NCBI GenBank assembly: GCA_007131845.1
Contig: SLPT01000013.1
Span: forward strand, 1-6,716
DNA length: 6,716 nucleotides
Direction of reading: 5' to 3'
Origin: Desulfobacteraceae bacterium
Lineage (GTDB): Bacteria > Desulfobacterota > Desulfobacteria > Desulfobacterales > Desulfosalsimonadaceae
A model generated the notes under the pieces. The model was given only the letters and a program-made list of their open reading frames with translations. It did no database searches and was not told the DNA's origin. Positions within the stretch are counted from its first letter, which is position 1, and the number at the start of each line of letters is the position of its first letter. The position numbers and the translations under genes were made by a program. Of this stretch, positions 1 through 5,939 are shown in pieces.

Positions 1-604
1 TGAGGTTCTTGGAGCCCATGACGGCGCCGAATCCGCCCGTGGCGCTTCCTTCGTGGTCGGTCATGATCGTGGCATTGCGGCACAGGTTTTCCCCTGCCGG
101 GCCGATGGCCAGAAACCGGGCCTTATCTCCGTGGCGCTCCTTTAGCGCCTTGTGCACGTCATAGACGCCTTTGCCCCAGAGATCGGCCGCATCAAGAATC
201 CTAACGCCGTCGTCTTCGATCAGGATGTAGGACGGTCTTTCGGCCCGTCCGCTCACTACAAGCCCGTCATATCCGGCCCGCTTGAGCCAGGCCGGGAAAA
301 ACCCGCCCAGGTTGCCATAGCAGAAGCCGTCTGGCATCCGCATGGGGGATTTGCCCATGATCGTCATGCGTGTGGCGCCCTGGGCGCCGGTGCCGACGAT
401 GGCCCCGCTCATGCAGATCAGCCGGTTTTCCGGATCCAGAGCCCCGGTCTCCGGAAGGACTTCCTCCCAGTAGATGCGCGTGGCGATCCCCCGGCCGCCT
501 AAAAATCGCCCGGCATAGTCCATGGTATCCTCGGTGGATACCGAAGATGCGCCGAGATCGATGCGGGCGATCCGGCCGGACCATCCGAAGATGCTTTGCC
601 TCAT
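1..604 (-). CDS. Aldehyde:ferredoxin oxidoreductase family protein, N-terminal part (runs off left edge)
   Basis: The reverse strand translates without a stop from an ATG at 604-602 to the window edge, giving 201 residues of a protein that is normally about 600 long. Visible blocks match the tungstopterin-binding N-terminal domain of the AOR family: GGRGIATR (36-43), a segment GTGAQGATRMTIMGKSP (71-87), YGNLGGFFPAWLKRAGYDG (96-114), DLWGKGVYDVH (141-151) and the closing FGAVMGSKNL (192-201). The [4Fe-4S] cysteines lie in the missing C-terminal part, so they cannot be checked. Family members hold a tungsten (or molybdenum) bis-pterin and oxidise aldehydes to carboxylates with ferredoxin, in the cytoplasm; related members reduce aromatic acids or act on other substrates. 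The start is supported by GGAGG at 616-620 on the coding strand, about 11 nt upstream. No signal peptide is present. The gene is divergent from the CoA-transferase operon, suggesting shared control. Family is near certain; substrate is unknown. Confidence 0.93.
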   Translation of the reverse strand, partial: MRQSIFGWSGRIARIDLGASSVSTEDTMDYAGRFLGGRGIATRIYWEEVLPETGALDPENRLICMSGAIVGTGAQGATRMTIMGKSPMRMPDGFCYGNLGGFFPAWLKRAGYDGLVVSGRAERPSYILIEDDGVRILDAADLWGKGVYDVHKALKERHGDKARFLAIGPAGENLCRNATIMTDHEGSATGGFGAVMGSKNL

Positions 605-712
605 GGTTTTGCCTCCCTCCATGGATTGCAGGCCGGCTTGTATACCGGACAGCGGTGGCCTTTACCGGATCTTGTCCCGGATTTTGACCGTGATGCTGAT
701 ATTTTAACGGTT

Positions 713-718
713 ATTATA
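713..718 (-). promoter_or_regulatory. Possible -10 element for the leftward AOR-family gene
   Basis: Read on the minus strand, these bases are a perfect TATAAT. The region 17 nt upstream (736-741) reads ATCAAA, a poor -35 match, so this would be a weak or activator-dependent promoter. The implied transcript start near 706 gives a leader of about 100 nt. An alternative is TTGCAA (756-751) with GATAAT 15 nt downstream on the same strand. Position only; no experimental signal can be seen. Confidence 0.35.
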
Positions 719-750
719 TTGACGTTTCCATTATCTTTGATCATGTTTAT

Positions 751-779
751 TTGCAATCCGAAAAATAGTATTTTATCAT
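751..779 (+). promoter_or_regulatory. Sigma70-like promoter for the CoA-transferase operon
   Basis: A -35 hexamer TTGCAA (751-756, 4 of 6 to consensus) is separated by exactly 17 nt from a -10 hexamer TATCAT (774-779, 5 of 6). It lies in the most AT-rich stretch of the window and points at the operon. Transcription would start near 786, leaving a leader of about 105 nt before the CoA-transferase start. TTGCAA is its own reverse complement, so the same hexamer could also serve the opposite strand. Confidence 0.5.
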
Positions 780-792
780 AGCAGAAGTAAAG

Positions 793-805
793 TTGATTTT
801 ATCAC
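793..805. promoter_or_regulatory. Candidate operator, inverted repeat TGAT-TTT-ATCA
   Basis: TGAT (794-797) and ATCA (801-804) are inverted around three bases, just downstream of the predicted transcript start near 786, a usual place for a repressor site. The octamer TTTTATCA occurs both here (797-804) and at 771-778, overlapping the proposed -10 element, 26 bp away. It resembles an FNR/CRP-type half-site pair but has the wrong spacing (3 rather than 4 or 6 bp). Short AT-rich repeats arise often by chance, so this is tentative. Confidence 0.2.
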
Positions 806-861
806 AAGTCAGACGGCAGTGCGAGGCAAAAGACACGGGCGAAGTTCTGTTTTCTGCATCC

Positions 862-875
862 GCCTGCCGGCAGGC
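862..875. repeat. Perfect 14-bp palindrome in the CoA-transferase leader
   Basis: GCCTGCCGGCAGGC reads the same on both strands. It lies 17 bp before the CoA-transferase start, within the transcribed leader if the proposed promoter is right. It could be a dimeric regulator's operator; with no loop it folds poorly as an RNA hairpin unless the stem opens at the centre. No poly-T follows, so it is not a terminator. Confidence 0.4.
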
Positions 876-892
876 TCCAGAGCAAGGGAGAT

Positions 893-2713
893 ATGATGAG
901 GCAATGGTCTGAGTGGAATCGTACGGATCGGCTCCTTGAAAAGACGCACCTTGTTCCGCCTGAAGGCAAAAGCAAGGTGACAACCCTTGCCGGGGCCATA
1001 GAAAGATACATCCGGCCGGGCCAGGCAATTCAGTTCGGGGAGAAACCGGCTTTTCCCACCGGCTACCCCATGGCCCTGCTCAATGAAGTGGTCCGCCGGT
1101 ATTACGGGAAGAACCCCGCCTTTACGTATATCTCCTACGGCGGATATGCCAATACGCTGGCCCCCATGATCGCGGGTAAAATGATCAAAAAGATCATCAC
1201 CACGTTTCTGGGGGATCCGTATCCCCATCCATCCCCCAACCGTGTGTTCCAAAACGCGTTTTCCGAAAAGAGCGTGGTGATCGAAAACTGGACCATGCTG
1301 AGCCTCACCCTCCGCCTGATGGCCGGGGCCGCCGGGCTTCCGTTTTTGCCTACCCGGTCCCTGGCGGGCAGTTCCATGGAAGCGGACAATCCTGATTTCG
1401 CATTGATCACGGAGCCTTTCGGGCAGGAGCGGATCGGCCTGGTCCGGGCGCTTCGCCCCGATATCTGCCTGATTCACGGCTGGGTGGCCGATGAGGCGGG
1501 AAATACCGTGCTCAACTGCCCCTGGGGCGGAAACGTTTACGGCGCCTTAGGCGCCCGGGAGGGGGTGATCGTTTCCGTGGAAAAAATCGTTTCCATGCAG
1601 GAGATGAAGCAGTACCGGGAGCATGTGCGCATACCGGGCCATGTCGTCCGGGCGGTCGCGGAAGCGCCGTTCGGGTCGCATCCGTCCGGGCATAACGGGT
1701 TTCCGCACAACGAGGCTGCGGGATATCTCGAAGACGAGCCGTTTATTCTGGAGGCCCGAAACGCCTGTCGCGACGAAAAAGCCCTGAAGCGGTGGACAGA
1801 AAAGTGGATCCTGGACTGCCCGGATCATGAGCGTTACCTGGAAAAGCTGGGTTCTGAAAGGCTCTTTTCCCTTCAGGGAAAGATCCGGCCCTCGGGTTGG
1901 AAGCTGTGTACCATGGACGCGGAGACGGAGCCCGCCGCACCTGCTTCGCCCGAGGAGGAGATGATCGTCATGGCGGCGCGTTTCCTGGAACAAACGATCG
2001 AATCAGAAGGTTTTGATTTTGTTCTGACCGGCGTGGGCGCCTCCCACATCGCATCCTGGCTGGCCTACTATAAGGTCATGGAAAAGGGCGGAAGGGTCCG
2101 GCTGATGACGGAAAGCGGTCTCTACGGCTATGAACCCCTCCCCGGGGATCCTTTCCTGTTTGCCAACCGCAACATCCCCACCGCGGACATGTACACGGAT
2201 ATCTTCCATATCCTGGGGTGCATGGTCCAGGGGAGCGCGGGCCGCTGCCTGGGGGTTCTGGGCGCGGGCCAGGTCGACTGCCGGGGCAACATCAACAGCA
2301 CGCAGATTCCGGAGGTCAACACCTATCTTGTGGGCTCGGGCGGCGGGAACGACGTAGCATCGGGTGCCGATAAGGTCGTGGTGGTGGCCATGCAGGACAA
2401 GCGACGATTTATGGAAGCCGTGTCCTGGATTACATCGCCCGGCGATCGGGTCGCGGCATTGGTTTCCCAGCACGGTGTGTTCGAAAAGGACGATACGGGC
2501 GTTTTCCGCCTGACAGCGTACATGGAGCGGCCGGGCGTGTCCGTTAAAGAAACGATTGAAGCCATCAGCTCCGCCTGCGGGTGGAACCTAAAGATCGCAG
2601 GGGATCCGGCGGCGATTTCACCGCCGACGGCCGGTGAGCTGGCGCAGCTTCGCCGGTTCGACCCGAAGCGGTATTTTCTGGGAAAGCAAGTGGCGGCAGG
2701 GAAAACAGGATAA
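893..2713 (+). CDS. Type I CoA-transferase, fused A and B subunits (glutaconate CoA-transferase-like)
   Basis: This 606-residue protein joins both halves of a family I CoA-transferase. The A-like half (about 25-290) has the PMALLNEVVRR segment (59-69), the PTRSLAGSS block (153-161) and HGWVADEAGN (195-204). A charged, Pro/Ala-rich linker (about 295-356) leads to the B-like half (about 357-580), with TGVGASHIA (379-387), ESG (407-409), GAGQVDCRGNINST (457-470) and GSGGGNDVAS (481-490). Glu407, in the ESG context of glutaconate CoA-transferase B, is the expected residue that forms the glutamyl-CoA thioester. Such enzymes move CoA from an acyl-CoA donor to a carboxylic acid in the cytoplasm. Substrates cannot be read from the sequence. 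AAGGGAG (884-890) ends only 2 nt before the ATG at 893 but 5 nt before the next ATG at 896, so translation may begin one codon later. First gene of the rightward cluster, 21 nt ahead of the sirtuin gene. Confidence 0.92.
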   Translation: MMRQWSEWNRTDRLLEKTHLVPPEGKSKVTTLAGAIERYIRPGQAIQFGEKPAFPTGYPMALLNEVVRRYYGKNPAFTYISYGGYANTLAPMIAGKMIKKIITTFLGDPYPHPSPNRVFQNAFSEKSVVIENWTMLSLTLRLMAGAAGLPFLPTRSLAGSSMEADNPDFALITEPFGQERIGLVRALRPDICLIHGWVADEAGNTVLNCPWGGNVYGALGAREGVIVSVEKIVSMQEMKQYREHVRIPGHVVRAVAEAPFGSHPSGHNGFPHNEAAGYLEDEPFILEARNACRDEKALKRWTEKWILDCPDHERYLEKLGSERLFSLQGKIRPSGWKLCTMDAETEPAAPASPEEEMIVMAARFLEQTIESEGFDFVLTGVGASHIASWLAYYKVMEKGGRVRLMTESGLYGYEPLPGDPFLFANRNIPTADMYTDIFHILGCMVQGSAGRCLGVLGAGQVDCRGNINSTQIPEVNTYLVGSGGGNDVASGADKVVVVAMQDKRRFMEAVSWITSPGDRVAALVSQHGVFEKDDTGVFRLTAYMERPGVSVKETIEAISSACGWNLKIAGDPAAISPPTAGELAQLRRFDPKRYFLGKQVAAGKTG

Positions 2714-2734
2714 TTCGGGAAAAAGGGGGTCGTT

Positions 2735-3493
2735 ATGAACCAAACGGATGAAAAACTGGACCGTCTCCGCCGCTTTATTGATGAAGCCCGGCGGGCGGTG
2801 GTGTTCACGGGCGCCGGAATCAGCACGGAGTCCGGCATTCCGGATTTCAGGAGCCCCGGGGGGATCTGGGACCAGTACAAGCCAATTAACTTCCAGGACT
2901 TTGTCGCATCCGAAGCAATGCGCATCGAGTCATGGCGGCGCCGGTTCGCCATGGACGAAATGCTCCGGGAGGCCCGCCCCAACGCGGGGCACCTGGCAGT
3001 GGCCCGGCTCGTGCAGGCCGGCAAGGTGTCGGCCGTGATTACCCAGAATATCGACGAACTCCACCAGGCCGCCGGCGTGCCGCCGGAGAAGGTCATCGAG
3101 CTGCACGGTTCGACCATGTACGCCACCTGTCTGGATTGCGCAAAACGATTCGAACTCGAAGCGATCCGGCCGGTTTTCGAGCATTCGCAGAAAGCGCCCG
3201 CATGCGATGCGTGCTCAGGGATGATTAAGGCCGCCACTATCTCCTTCGGCCAGTCGATGCCGGTGGCCGAAATGGAGGCGGCCCGTGATGAGTCCATGGC
3301 CTGCGATCTCTTTTTCTCCCTGGGGTCCTCGCTGGTGGTCTATCCCGCGGCGGGTTTTCCGGAAATCGCAAAGAAAAACGGGGCGCGTCTGGTCATCATC
3401 AACCGGGATCCCACCGGGATGGATCACATGGCAGACCTGGTGATTCACGATGATATCGGAAAAACCCTGTCCGCGGTGGTGCCGGTGCACTAA
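2735..3493 (+). CDS. Sir2-family NAD-dependent protein deacylase (sirtuin)
   Basis: A 252-residue single-domain sirtuin with all core motifs: GAGIS (26-30) and PDFRS (36-40) for NAD binding, TQNID (103-107), the HG pair with catalytic His124, four zinc cysteines as two CxxC pairs (Cys132/135 and Cys157/160), FGQSMP (171-176), GSS (197-199) and INRDP (222-226). Sirtuins remove acyl groups from lysines using NAD+, giving nicotinamide and O-acyl-ADP-ribose. The Tyr-x-x-Arg pair that class III enzymes such as CobB and SIRT5 use for succinyl or malonyl groups is not apparent: by eye the equivalent region is SWRRRFAMD (66-74). Deacetylation or removal of another acyl group is therefore more likely. 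No signal peptide or membrane segment is seen. AAGGGGG (2723-2729) lies 5 nt before the ATG. Its place inside a CoA-thioester operon suggests it acts on pathway enzymes or on adducts of the pathway's acyl-CoA. Confidence 0.95.
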   Translation: MNQTDEKLDRLRRFIDEARRAVVFTGAGISTESGIPDFRSPGGIWDQYKPINFQDFVASEAMRIESWRRRFAMDEMLREARPNAGHLAVARLVQAGKVSAVITQNIDELHQAAGVPPEKVIELHGSTMYATCLDCAKRFELEAIRPVFEHSQKAPACDACSGMIKAATISFGQSMPVAEMEAARDESMACDLFFSLGSSLVVYPAAGFPEIAKKNGARLVIINRDPTGMDHMADLVIHDDIGKTLSAVVPVH

Positions 3494-3500
3494 TACGGAG

Positions 3501-3523
3501 CCGGGTATGTCCGGAGAACCCGG
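3501..3523 (+). other. Small hairpin between the sirtuin and ThDP-enzyme genes
   Basis: CCGGGT (3501-3506) and ACCCGG (3518-3523) form a perfect 6-bp stem with an 11-nt loop, beginning 7 nt after the sirtuin stop codon. It is followed by only three T residues, then CTGAAAAAT, so it is a poor intrinsic terminator. It might mark an mRNA processing or stabilising site that sets the relative levels of the two genes. Confidence 0.3.
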
Positions 3524-3544
3524 TTTCTGAAAAATCCCGGCGAA

Positions 3545-3572
3545 TTCCAAACAACCGGTCTGTTCCAAACAA
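3545..3572 (+). repeat. Perfect 10-bp direct repeat ahead of the ThDP-enzyme gene
   Basis: TTCCAAACAA occurs at 3545-3554 and again at 3563-3572, a period of 18 bp. The second copy abuts the strong Shine-Dalgarno AAGGAG (3573-3578), which is 7 nt before the ATG at 3586. The unpaired A/C-rich stretch would keep the ribosome site open. It could also be a protein or small-RNA target. No promoter was found in this 92-nt gap. Confidence 0.4.
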
Positions 3573-3585
3573 AAGGAGAACTCCC

Positions 3586-5130
3586 ATGAACGGTGCGGAA
3601 AGCCTGATGCGGGCGCTTGCGGGTGCAGGCGTCGAGTATTGTTTTACCAATCCCGGTACGACGGAGATCCACCTGGTGGCCGCCCTGGAACAGACTCCCG
3701 GGATACGGGGCGTTTTGGGGCTTTTTGAAGGCGTCTGCTCCGGGGCCGCGGACGGTTATGCCCGCATGGCCGGAAAGCCGGCTGCCACGCTCCTGCATCT
3801 GGGGCCGGGGCTATCCAATGCCCTGGCCAACTTTCACAACGCACGCCGGGCGCACTCCCCCGTGGTCAACCTGGTGGGTGACCACCCGGCGTTTCACCGC
3901 CTGAACGATCCCCCGCTTCATTCGGACATTGCAACCATGGCGGCCCCGGTATCCGTGTGGGTGCGCGATGCTTCCGGCTCGTCCGGGCTGGGCGCCGATG
4001 GGTATGCCGCGCTATGGGCCGCAAGCAAGCCGCCCGGCGGGATCGCCACGCTGATCGTTCCGGCCGATCGGGCCTGGTCAGAATCCGCGATGCCCGGATC
4101 CCCTCCGGAGCTTCCTGACCCGTCGCCGGTATCACCCGAAACCGTAGGCGAAGTCTCCCGGATGCTGACCGCCGGGAAGCCCACGGCGCTGCTTCTGGGC
4201 GGCAGGGCCCTGCACGGTCCGGGGCTCGAACTGGCCGGCAGGATCGCTGCCCGGACCGGCGCAATCTTGATATCGCATACTTTCGAGGCCCGTTTTGAAA
4301 GAGGAGCCGGGCTGCCCCTGGTACGGCGTCTTCCTTACTTTCCGGAGGCCGCACGGAAGCGCCTGGAAGGATACGCCCAGGTGATCCCGGTCGGCACGAC
4401 GGTACCCACCTCGTTTTTCGCCTACCCGGGCAGCCCCGTGCAGGTTCTTCCGGACGGGTGCGCCATCAAGGTGCTGGCCGGCCCGGATGAGGACATCGTC
4501 GGTGCCCTGGACTCCCTTGCAAATTCCCTGGATGCGTGTGGAATTGATTATCACGCAGTCCCCCTGAACCGGCCCGCACCGCCCGCCGGCCCGCTCACCG
4601 CGGAAACGGCCGGTGCGGCCCTGGGGGCGCTTTTGCCGGAAAACGCGGTTATTTCTGACGAGTCTGGCACATCCGGGGCGTTTTCCTACCGGTTTACCGC
4701 CGGCGCGCCTCCCCATGACTGGCTGTGCCTGACCGGGGGATCCATCGGGCAGGGGATTCCCGTTGCCACGGGTGCGGCCCTGGCCTGCCCGGGACGAAAG
4801 GTGGTCTGCCTACAGGGGGACGGCGGGGCCATGTATACCATCCAGGGCCTGTGGACCCAGGCGCGGGAAAACCTGGACGTGACCACGGTGATCTTTTCCA
4901 ACCGCAGCTACGGGATTCTCCGGGTGGAGCTGGAGCGGCTGGGATTCGACTCGCCCGGCACGGAGATCGCTGACACCATGGACCTTTCCCGGCCGGATAT
5001 CGATTGGGTGAAGCTGGCAAGCGCCTTGGGCGTGCCGGCCGTTCGCGCACAAAGCGCGGAGGGCTTCTATGATGACCTGGCCGCAGCCTTTGCCGAACCC
5101 GGCCCGCGCCTCATCGAAGCGGTGCTCTGA
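3586..5130 (+). CDS. ThDP-dependent enzyme, acetolactate synthase/benzoylformate decarboxylase-like
   Basis: A 514-residue ThDP enzyme with the usual three domains: an N-terminal pyrimidine-binding domain (about 1-165), a degenerate middle domain (about 185-320) and a C-terminal diphosphate-binding domain (about 335-514). Glu48 in LFEGVCSGAADGYAR (46-60) is the cofactor-activating glutamate. GDGGAMYT (411-418) followed by SNRSYG (438-443) is the GDG-to-N metal and diphosphate motif (Asp412, Asn439). Relatives are often labelled acetolactate synthase large subunit, but no small regulatory subunit gene is present here and His71 (in LLHLGPG) falls where benzoylformate decarboxylase has catalytic His70. 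A 2-oxo acid decarboxylase or carboligase is therefore possible. The second catalytic histidine of benzoylformate decarboxylase (His281) is not evident in the matching region TSFFAYPG (275-282). AAGGAG lies 7 nt before the start. The stop overlaps an in-frame ATG for the LutA-like gene (TGATG). Family is firm; the reaction is open. Confidence 0.88.
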   Translation: MNGAESLMRALAGAGVEYCFTNPGTTEIHLVAALEQTPGIRGVLGLFEGVCSGAADGYARMAGKPAATLLHLGPGLSNALANFHNARRAHSPVVNLVGDHPAFHRLNDPPLHSDIATMAAPVSVWVRDASGSSGLGADGYAALWAASKPPGGIATLIVPADRAWSESAMPGSPPELPDPSPVSPETVGEVSRMLTAGKPTALLLGGRALHGPGLELAGRIAARTGAILISHTFEARFERGAGLPLVRRLPYFPEAARKRLEGYAQVIPVGTTVPTSFFAYPGSPVQVLPDGCAIKVLAGPDEDIVGALDSLANSLDACGIDYHAVPLNRPAPPAGPLTAETAGAALGALLPENAVISDESGTSGAFSYRFTAGAPPHDWLCLTGGSIGQGIPVATGAALACPGRKVVCLQGDGGAMYTIQGLWTQARENLDVTTVIFSNRSYGILRVELERLGFDSPGTEIADTMDLSRPDIDWVKLASALGVPAVRAQSAEGFYDDLAAAFAEPGPRLIEAVL

Positions 5131-5174
5131 TGCATTCACGTGCCGAACCCGTGCCGGAAAGGACTGATGATTTC

Positions 5175-5939
5175 ATGAAGGCCGTTTCCCTGTTCATCCC
5201 CTGTATCGTCGACCAGTGGCTCCCTTCCATCGGATTGGCCGCGGCGGATTTGCTCCGGCGCATCGGCTGCCGCCCTTATTACCGGCGGCAGCAGACCTGC
5301 TGCGGGCAAGTGCTCTATAATTCCGGGCATACGGTTGCGGCCCGGAAGCTCGCCCGGCGTTTCATTGAAATCTTCGAGGCGGACGAGATCGTCGTATCTC
5401 CTTCCGCATCGTGCGTTCACATGGTGAAAAGCCACTACCCCGTGCTATTTGCGGACGAACCCAGCTGGCGGAGGCGCGCGGAAAGTCTCGGCGCCAGGGT
5501 GTTCGAGCTGTCCGGGTTCATGGTGGATCATATGGGTGCAACCGATGTGGGCGCCTGCTTTGAAGGGTCTGTGGCATTTCACGAATCGTGCAGTCATTTG
5601 CGGGGACTTGGCCTGTCGGATCAGCCCAAAGCGCTTTTGGACGGGGTATCCGGTCTCACGAGGGTTTCCATGGAAGGCCCGGACATCTGCTGCGGGTTCG
5701 GCGGGCGTTTTTCGGTCGACTATCCGGAAATCTCCACCGCCATGGTAGCCGACAAGGCTGAGCGTTTCGTCTCGTCCGGGGCGGACGTGCTGATCCTGGG
5801 GGAGCCCGGTTGCCTGCTCCAGATCGGCGGCTATGTCAGCCGTCATTATCCCGGCAGACGCGTCGTTCACCTGGCGGCGTTTTTGGCGGAAAATGTTGAA
5901 GACGCCCGGCTGAGTCCGGGCCGGAAGGAAGGAGCCTGA
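5175..5939 (+). CDS. lutA: LutA/YkgE-like CCG-domain (cysteine-rich) oxidoreductase subunit
   Basis: From Met at 5175 this is 254 residues, close to the roughly 240 of Bacillus LutA, and the first residues (MKAVSLFIPCIVDQ) match the family start exactly. It holds two CCG domains. The first has Cys10, Cys42-Cys43-Gly and Cys80. The second has Cys139, Cys172-Cys173-Gly-Phe-Gly-Gly and Cys213. In heterodisulfide reductase HdrB such domains bind non-cubane iron-sulfur clusters. With LutB and LutC, LutA oxidises L-lactate to pyruvate in the cytoplasm; related sets may use other 2-hydroxy acids. An upstream ATG at 5130 in the same frame overlaps the stop of the previous gene (TGATG) and would add 15 hydrophilic residues. 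I prefer 5175 for the family alignment and for AAAGGA at 5158-5163, although the spacing of 11 nt is long. It overlaps the next gene by one base. Confidence 0.9.
   Translation: MKAVSLFIPCIVDQWLPSIGLAAADLLRRIGCRPYYRRQQTCCGQVLYNSGHTVAARKLARRFIEIFEADEIVVSPSASCVHMVKSHYPVLFADEPSWRRRAESLGARVFELSGFMVDHMGATDVGACFEGSVAFHESCSHLRGLGLSDQPKALLDGVSGLTRVSMEGPDICCGFGGRFSVDYPEISTAMVADKAERFVSSGADVLILGEPGCLLQIGGYVSRHYPGRRVVHLAAFLAENVEDARLSPGRKEGA

Noticed and set aside
152..502. 116-codon plus-strand open frame inside the AOR-family gene
   Set aside because: The opposite strand encodes clear AOR motifs through the whole stretch, and this frame has no family resemblance.
809..1477. 222-codon minus-strand open frame over the CoA-transferase start
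   Set aside because: It is antisense to conserved CoA-transferase sequence, has no recognisable motif and would cross the leader region.
2323..3297. 324-codon open frame on the minus strand across the CoA-transferase end and sirtuin gene
   Set aside because: It is antisense to two strongly recognised genes and has no recognisable domain. It is a by-product of GC-rich codon bias.
3501..3530. Intrinsic transcription terminator after the sirtuin gene
   Set aside because: The stem is only 6 bp with an 11-nt loop and lacks a T-run, and the downstream genes have no visible promoter of their own.
3586..5130. Naming the ThDP gene ilvB, ilvG or ilvX
   Set aside because: The catalytic-site comparison and the neighbourhood do not support acetolactate synthesis, and no small subunit gene is present, so a biosynthetic symbol would overstate the evidence.
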